A stretch of 64,000 nucleotides of DNA from Acidobacteria bacterium RIFCSPLOWO2_12_FULL_68_19 (GTDB lineage: Bacteria > Acidobacteriota > Vicinamibacteria > Vicinamibacterales > UBA2999): positions 35,650 to 99,649 of the forward strand of contig MELF01000015.1 in NCBI GenBank assembly GCA_001767525.1. Direction: 5' to 3'. Positions 59,890 to 64,000 of this stretch are shown here, in pieces; within the stretch, counting starts at the first letter, position 1; each line of letters starts with the position of its first letter. Under the pieces are notes generated by a model, which saw nothing but the letters and a program-made list of their open reading frames with translations, was not told the origin of the DNA and did not search any database. Position numbers and translations under genes: made by a program.

Positions 59890-59912
59890 GGGAACAAGAC
59901 GTCCTTGTTCCC
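59890..59912. repeat. 9-bp hairpin between two secreted-protein genes
   Basis: GGGAACAAG (59890-59898) and CTTGTTCCC (59904-59912) form a perfect stem with an ACGTC loop. It lies between the stop at 59922 and the start at 59869, on the minus strand. It could be a terminator, though no U-tract follows, or an operator. Confidence 0.5.
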
Positions 59913-59921
59913 TTCGTCGAT

Positions 59922-60737
59922 CTAGTTCGGCTTGATGGTCTTCTCGGCCCGGGGAGTCGTACGCACACCGTACTGATTGTTCTCCTGGCAGATGTACTCC
60001 ATCAGATCGTCGGTCGGAGGACTGAGCGTCGCCATGAACGTGACGGTCCACGGACGCGTGTACGCGCCCGGATCGTCGAGGGTGAACCGGTGCTCCATCC
60101 GCCCCTTGTCGAGCCGCGTCCATCGCTCGACCGTGTGCATTTGCTCGGTGTGCGGAAAGCCGCGCCGATCGAACCATGACTTGTCGTTATAGCCGACGGT
60201 GTCGATGACGAGCGTGTCCTTCTCCCACGAGCCGATCGAATGACCGTACCAGGTCGGGTCGAGGTCGGCCGGGTGCTTCCGGCCGTCCATGAAGATCTGG
60301 CGGTAGCTGTGGATGTTTCCCTCGTGCAGGATGAACATGTGCGTCGGCTTCCGGTGCGTATAGTTCTGCACGAAGCGGTAGGGGTACGGCGTGACGCGCG
60401 GGGTTCCCATGGGCAGGCAGCGGTTGTGCGGCTCCTGCGTGACATCGCGCGTCGCCATCAGCGCCCTCGCCGACGGCAGCAGCAGCGCTTCGAGCTCCCC
60501 TTTCTTCAGGCCGCCCGCCTCTTCGATGTCGTCGACCGGCCCGCCACCGAGCCAGACGCCGTCGCCGAGGTCGGGCGTACCGTCCGGAAGGCGCGGAATA
60601 GGGCCGGTGGGCGGGCCTGCGCGCCGCCCGGCGGCAATCGTCGCCTGACCCGGTGGAGCGGCCTGCGTTGACGCCTGCTGCACGACAAGCGGCAGCAGCA
60701 GCGCCGCCGTTGCGAAGCCAAGAATGATCTTCCTCAC
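59922..60737 (-). CDS. Exported WMDGRP/LVIDTVG-family protein (copy 2)
   Basis: This 271-residue secreted protein starts with GTG 60737 behind AAGGAG and has a signal peptide ending QASTQAAP. Family blocks are LPDGTPDLGDGVW, CLPMGTPRVTPYPYRFVQNY, FMDGRKHPADLDPTWYGHSI, DTLVIDTVGYNDKSWFDRRG, HTVERWTRLDKG, DDPGAYTRPWTVTF and YICQENNQYG. Near-identical order of blocks is seen in the 19430 and 63013 products, which indicates recent paralogues. The function is unknown. Confidence 0.82.
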   Translation of the reverse strand: MRKIILGFATAALLLPLVVQQASTQAAPPGQATIAAGRRAGPPTGPIPRLPDGTPDLGDGVWLGGGPVDDIEEAGGLKKGELEALLLPSARALMATRDVTQEPHNRCLPMGTPRVTPYPYRFVQNYTHRKPTHMFILHEGNIHSYRQIFMDGRKHPADLDPTWYGHSIGSWEKDTLVIDTVGYNDKSWFDRRGFPHTEQMHTVERWTRLDKGRMEHRFTLDDPGAYTRPWTVTFMATLSPPTDDLMEYICQENNQYGVRTTPRAEKTIKPN

Positions 60738-60919
60738 GCGCGGGCTCCTTTCCGCGACCGGCCGCGCAGGATGAAGCCTGCGCGCCACCGGCATTCGCCG
60801 GAGGACGGCGTCCTCCGTCGGGCAGCACGACGGAGCGGCGTCGAATCCTCGTGGGCGCCCTATCCTGCGCACGGCGCCCGGATCTTGTCAATGGGCCATC
60901 GGGACGATCTTCGTGCCCC

Positions 60920-61753
60920 TTACGGCTGCGGCGTCTCCAGTCCGTAGCCCTTGTCGCGGTAGATGTTCTCGATGCCGCCGGCGAGCCCGTACTGGTTGTT
61001 CTCGGTACAGATGTACTCCATCATCTCGTGTCCGGGAGGCACGGCGCGCGCCGTGAACCGCAGTTGCACCGGCCGCGAGAACGCTCCCGGATCGTCCAGC
61101 GTGAAATCGTGGGTCATCGTGCCGTAGTTGATCCGCGTCCACCGCTCGATGGTGTGGAGCTGCTCGGTGTGCGGCGTCCCCCGGCTGTCGAACCAGAACT
61201 TGTCGTTGTAGCCGACCGTGTCGATGACGAGCGTGTCGTCCTCCCACCGGCCGACCGAATGCCCCCACCAGGTCGGCACCGGCTCGGCTGGATGGGGCCG
61301 CCCGTCCATGAAGATCTGCCGGACGAAGCCGGCGTCGCCGTTCTCGTGCAGCACGAAGATGTGCGTCGGCCCCTCCGCCGTGTAGGCCTGCACGAACCGC
61401 CACGGATACGGGTTGACCCGAGGCACGCTCATCGGCGTGCAGTAGAGGTACGGCTCGTCGTCCTCCTTGCGCGAGTCGCGGAGCTTCCGCGCCCACGGCA
61501 GCAGCGGCAGATCGCCCGGCTTCAGCCCGCCGTCGGCTTCGATGTCGTTGTTCGACCCGCCGCCCACCCAGGGGCCGGACATATCCGGACGGCCGTCGGG
61601 CAGCCGCGGCACCGGCCGCGAGGCGATCTCCGGCGGCGCGAGCGGCGTGAACTCCCTGGCGAGTCCCGGCGGCTGCGTCCACGGCGCCGGCGCCTGGGCG
61701 TCGACCACCAACGGTACGACTCCAACGGCAAGCAGAACGAGCGTCTTTCGCAT
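60920..61753 (-). CDS. Exported WMDGRP/LVIDTVG-family protein (copy 3)
   Basis: This 277-residue secreted protein starts ATG 61753 with GAGGAGG upstream and has a signal peptide (MRKTLVLLAVGVVPLVVDA). Shared blocks are PRLPDGRPDMSGPWVGGGSN, CTPMSVPRVNPYPWRFVQAY, FMDGRPHPAEPVPTWWGHSV, DTLVIDTVGYNDKFWFDSRG, HTIERWTRINYG, DDPGAFSRPVQLRFTARAVP and YICTENNQYG. The C-terminus is longer than in its sisters (NIYRDKGYGLETPQP). It diverges from the cytochrome gene at 61850. Confidence 0.83.
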   Translation of the reverse strand: MRKTLVLLAVGVVPLVVDAQAPAPWTQPPGLAREFTPLAPPEIASRPVPRLPDGRPDMSGPWVGGGSNNDIEADGGLKPGDLPLLPWARKLRDSRKEDDEPYLYCTPMSVPRVNPYPWRFVQAYTAEGPTHIFVLHENGDAGFVRQIFMDGRPHPAEPVPTWWGHSVGRWEDDTLVIDTVGYNDKFWFDSRGTPHTEQLHTIERWTRINYGTMTHDFTLDDPGAFSRPVQLRFTARAVPPGHEMMEYICTENNQYGLAGGIENIYRDKGYGLETPQP

Positions 61754-61849
61754 CGCATCCTCCTCGAGGCCGAGGCATACTACCGGATCTGTCGCCGTCG
61801 TTTCCACACCGGCCGCGACGGCTTCGGACCCATGGTATGTTCTGGGCCC

Positions 61850-62995
61850 ATGACGACCCGCTCCCATGCTGCACGTGCGGCCGCCGCCTGCCTCGTGGCG
61901 GCTGTCTCGCTTTGCGCGCAGGGCTCGCCTGCCGCCGCGTCAGGGCAGGCGGGAATCGAGGCGCCGCTCGTCTCCGACGCCGTCTTCAAGAACGTGCAGA
62001 TCCTCAAGGGTATCCCCGTCGACGAGTTCATGGACGCGATGGGCATGTTCTCGGCGTCGCTCGGCTTCGACTGCGTCAGTTGCCATACCGGCGGCATCTA
62101 CACCAATCGAGGGGCCTTCGCCGAGGCGACGCCGCTCATCCAGCGGGCGCGGCAGATGATCGTCATGACCACCACGATCAACAAGAACTACTTCGGCGGG
62201 CAGCCGCGCGTGAGCTGCTTCACCTGCCATCATGCGAAGAACCGCCCCGAGTTCATCCCCAGCCTCGCGCTGCAGTACGGCGAGCTCGTGGAGGACCCGA
62301 ACTCGATGCAGATCTTCCCGGACCAGCGGACGACCGTCGACAAGGTCTTCGAGCGCTACCTGCAGGCGCTCGGCGGCCCCGAGCGCCTGGCCGCCCTCGC
62401 CAGCTTCACCGCGCGGGGGACGTACGAGGGGTTCAACACCGGCGGCAACCAGTTTCCGGTCGAGATCGCGGCCCGCGCGCCGAATCAGCGGACGCAGGTC
62501 GTCCGCACGCCGGACGGCAACGCCGTGAAGACGTTCGACGGCACGAGCGCCTGGGCGGCGGAAGGGTGGCGGCCGCTGCCGCTGCTGGCGCTGACCGGCG
62601 GCAACCTCGAGACGGCGCGGCTCGAAGCGCTCGTCTCATTCCCCGCGAACATCCGCCAGGCGTTCACGAACTGGCAGGTCAGCAGCACGACAATCGACGG
62701 CCGCGTCGTGCAACTGGCGCAGGGCTCGAATCCGGGGCAGCCGCCGGTGAACTTCTACTTCGACGAGTCGGGCCTGCTGACCCGCATCGTGCGCTGGAAC
62801 CGGACGGCCGTGGGAACCGTTCCGATCCAGATCGCCTACAGCGAGTACCGGCCGGTGGCGGGCGTGCAGATGCCATTCCGGACCGTCATCACGTGGACCG
62901 ACGGACAGAACACCTTCGCCCTGACCGAGATTCAGCCGAACGTCGCCCTCGACGCGGCGCGCTTCGCACGTCCGGCGCCCTTCAAGTCGAAGTAG
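61850..62995 (+). CDS. Reaction-centre-type diheme cytochrome c protein
   Basis: This 381-residue exported protein has a signal peptide ending GSPAAAS. Its N-terminal domain resembles the photosynthetic-reaction-centre cytochrome c subunit family: FKNVQILKGIPVDEFMDAMG, first heme CVSCHTGG (about 83), then IVMTTTINKNYFGGQPRVSC and second heme CFTCHH (about 124). The C-terminal 200 residues (LQALGGPERLAALASFTARG, then VVRTPDGNAVKTFDGTSAW) are a beta domain seen in other acidobacterial proteins. No photosynthesis genes are nearby, so respiration or oxidation of an exported substrate is likelier. No ribosome site is clear at ATG 61850. Confidence 0.85.
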   Translation: MTTRSHAARAAAACLVAAVSLCAQGSPAAASGQAGIEAPLVSDAVFKNVQILKGIPVDEFMDAMGMFSASLGFDCVSCHTGGIYTNRGAFAEATPLIQRARQMIVMTTTINKNYFGGQPRVSCFTCHHAKNRPEFIPSLALQYGELVEDPNSMQIFPDQRTTVDKVFERYLQALGGPERLAALASFTARGTYEGFNTGGNQFPVEIAARAPNQRTQVVRTPDGNAVKTFDGTSAWAAEGWRPLPLLALTGGNLETARLEALVSFPANIRQAFTNWQVSSTTIDGRVVQLAQGSNPGQPPVNFYFDESGLLTRIVRWNRTAVGTVPIQIAYSEYRPVAGVQMPFRTVITWTDGQNTFALTEIQPNVALDAARFARPAPFKSK

Positions 62996-63012
62996 GCCGC
63001 CCGTGGGGCGCC

Positions 63013-63798
63013 CTATCTCACGCCGCTCGCCAGTCCGTACTGGTTGTTCTCCTGGCAGACGTACTCGATGAACTCGTCGCCAGGCTGGCTGAGCCGCGCG
63101 GAAGACGTCACCGTGAACGGACGTGAGAAGGCACCGGGATCGTCGATGGTGACTTCCTGCACGAGACTGCCTGCGTTCACCCGCGTCCACCGTTCGACCG
63201 TATGCAGTCGCTCGGTCTGCGGCGTGCCCCGGCGGTCGTACCACCCCCTGCCGTTGAAACCGACCGTGTCGATGACCAGCGCATCGTTCTCGTACCAGCC
63301 GGTCGAGTGCCCGAACCACGTCGGGTCGAGCTCCGGCGGGTGCCTGCGGCCATCCAGGAAGATCTGACGAAACGAGCCCATCCACTCGGACAGGATGTAC
63401 ATGTGGGTAGGCTTCCGGTGCGTGTAGTTCTGAATGAACCTGAACGGATACGGACTGTAGCGCAGCACGCCGAGCGGCAGGCACCAATTGACCGGGTCGT
63501 CGGCGGGCTTGCGCGAGGCCATCAACGCCTGTGCCGACGGGAGCAGCGGCAGCACTTCCCCGCTCTTCAGACCCACACTGATGTCGGGGCCGAACGACCG
63601 GGTGAAGACCCAGATCCCGTCGCCGAGATCGATGGTCCCGTCCGGCAGGCGGGGCGTCGGCCCCGAGGGCGCCGGCGGACGCCGGACCTCCTGACCGAGC
63701 GCGTCGACCGGCCCGAGAACTCCCTTGGGCGCGGTGCTCTGCGCGACCACCGGCGCCGCCAGCACGATGATGCCGACCCCGACGAACAGCATACGCAC
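63013..63798 (-). CDS. Exported WMDGRP/LVIDTVG-family protein (copy 4)
   Basis: This 261-residue secreted protein starts GTG 63798 behind AGGAGG (ATG 63792 is possible) and has a signal peptide (MRMLFVGVGIIVLAAPVVA). The blocks match the 19430 product most closely: GPTPRLPDGTIDLGDGIWVF, WCLPLGVLRYSPYPFRFIQN, FLDGRRHPPELDPTWFGHST, ALVIDTVGFNGRGWYDRRGT, HTVERWTRVNAG, DDPGAFSRPFTVTS and YVCQENNQYG. It follows the cytochrome gene at 61850 on the opposite strand. The function is unknown. Confidence 0.82.
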   Translation of the reverse strand: MRMLFVGVGIIVLAAPVVAQSTAPKGVLGPVDALGQEVRRPPAPSGPTPRLPDGTIDLGDGIWVFTRSFGPDISVGLKSGEVLPLLPSAQALMASRKPADDPVNWCLPLGVLRYSPYPFRFIQNYTHRKPTHMYILSEWMGSFRQIFLDGRRHPPELDPTWFGHSTGWYENDALVIDTVGFNGRGWYDRRGTPQTERLHTVERWTRVNAGSLVQEVTIDDPGAFSRPFTVTSSARLSQPGDEFIEYVCQENNQYGLASGVR

Positions 63799-63863
63799 GT
63801 GCGCCTCCTTCGGCTTCTGCGATCACCCTACCGACGACTACTGACCGACGACCGACTCGACCG

Positions 63864-64000
63864 TCAGCGAACAGGCGTGAAGCCGCCGGCGACGCCGTAC
63901 TGGTTGTCCTCCAGGCAGATGAATTCCAGCAGGTCGAGACCCAGCCGGATGTGCGTCGCCGTGAACCGCAACTGCACCGGCCGCGCATACGCCCCCGGGT
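63864..64000 (-). CDS. WMDGRP/LVIDTVG-family protein, C-terminal part only
   Basis: The last 44 codons of a further copy are visible: PGAYARPVQLRFTATHI, then RLGLDLLEFICLEDNQYGVA and GGFTPVR before a TGA stop at 63864-63866. DNQYGVAGG corresponds to ENNQYG of the other copies. The start lies outside the window. A GGTCGTCGGTC-type phrase repeat follows its stop codon, before the gene at 63013. Confidence 0.75.
   Translation of the reverse strand, partial: PGAYARPVQLRFTATHIRLGLDLLEFICLEDNQYGVAGGFTPVR

Noticed and set aside
61850..62995. A photosynthetic gene cluster
   Set aside because: Only one cytochrome of reaction-centre type is present; no pigment or reaction-centre genes occur.
1..64000. 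Prophage, insertion sequence or integrative element
   Set aside because: No transposase, integrase, capsid or conjugation gene and no long terminal repeats were seen; apart from tRNA-Sec no other tRNA was noticed.

Overview
The window is GC-rich, gene-dense chromosomal DNA that looks like an uncultured Acidobacteriota, most likely of the Vicinamibacteria type. The signs are a VWFA-related secreted protein of the acidobacterial kind, two large TonB-dependent receptors with an N-terminal carboxypeptidase-like domain, many secreted proteins of unknown function, high GC at third codon positions, and no phage, plasmid or IS genes. This placement is inferred from gene content, not from a marker gene.

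Layout. 1-2.6 kb: a three-subunit molybdenum hydroxylase (FAD, 2Fe-2S and truncated Mo subunits), divergent from a DRE-TIM acyltransferase/lyase (2.8-4.0 kb). 4.2-20.2 kb: a VWFA protein with a DUF1330 protein, two beta-propeller proteins, metallo-beta-lactamase (MBL) fold proteins, a TonB receptor, a cytochrome/PQQ-propeller protein and a secreted protein of unknown function. 20.5-21.0 kb: a chimeric gene remnant. 21.0-22.9 kb: a cytochrome-propeller protein. 23.0-28.8 kb: a complete selenocysteine (Sec) cassette. It contains a redoxin selenoprotein with an in-frame TGA, tRNA-Sec on the opposite strand, selA, selB, and a selD that also carries an in-frame TGA. 29-39 kb: small multi-helix membrane proteins, DUF6152-like secreted proteins, a B12/radical SAM enzyme, an amidohydrolase with an MBL protein, and a diheme cytochrome. 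39-64 kb: a dense field of secreted paralogues (a WMDGRP/LVIDTVG family and relatives, more DUF6152-like proteins), two MBL proteins with eroded metal sites, a cyclase-family hydrolase, a PEBP protein, a second large TonB receptor, a DUF5916-like outer-membrane protein, an exported methyltransferase and a reaction-centre-type diheme cytochrome.

How it fits together. Most products carry export signals, so this is mainly an envelope and periplasm programme: uptake receptors, cytochromes, propellers, hydrolases and a large expansion of paralogues with no known function. The Sec cassette is self-contained: tRNA, synthase, elongation factor, selenium donor enzyme and one exported client are contiguous.

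A separate layer lies between genes. Degenerate tandem 'phrases' (CACCGAG, CCGGTAGGTGGTAG, GCACCGTC and GAACCGAGAA types) sit mostly just after stop codons and often form hairpins. In at least two places a downstream gene appears to begin inside such a phrase.
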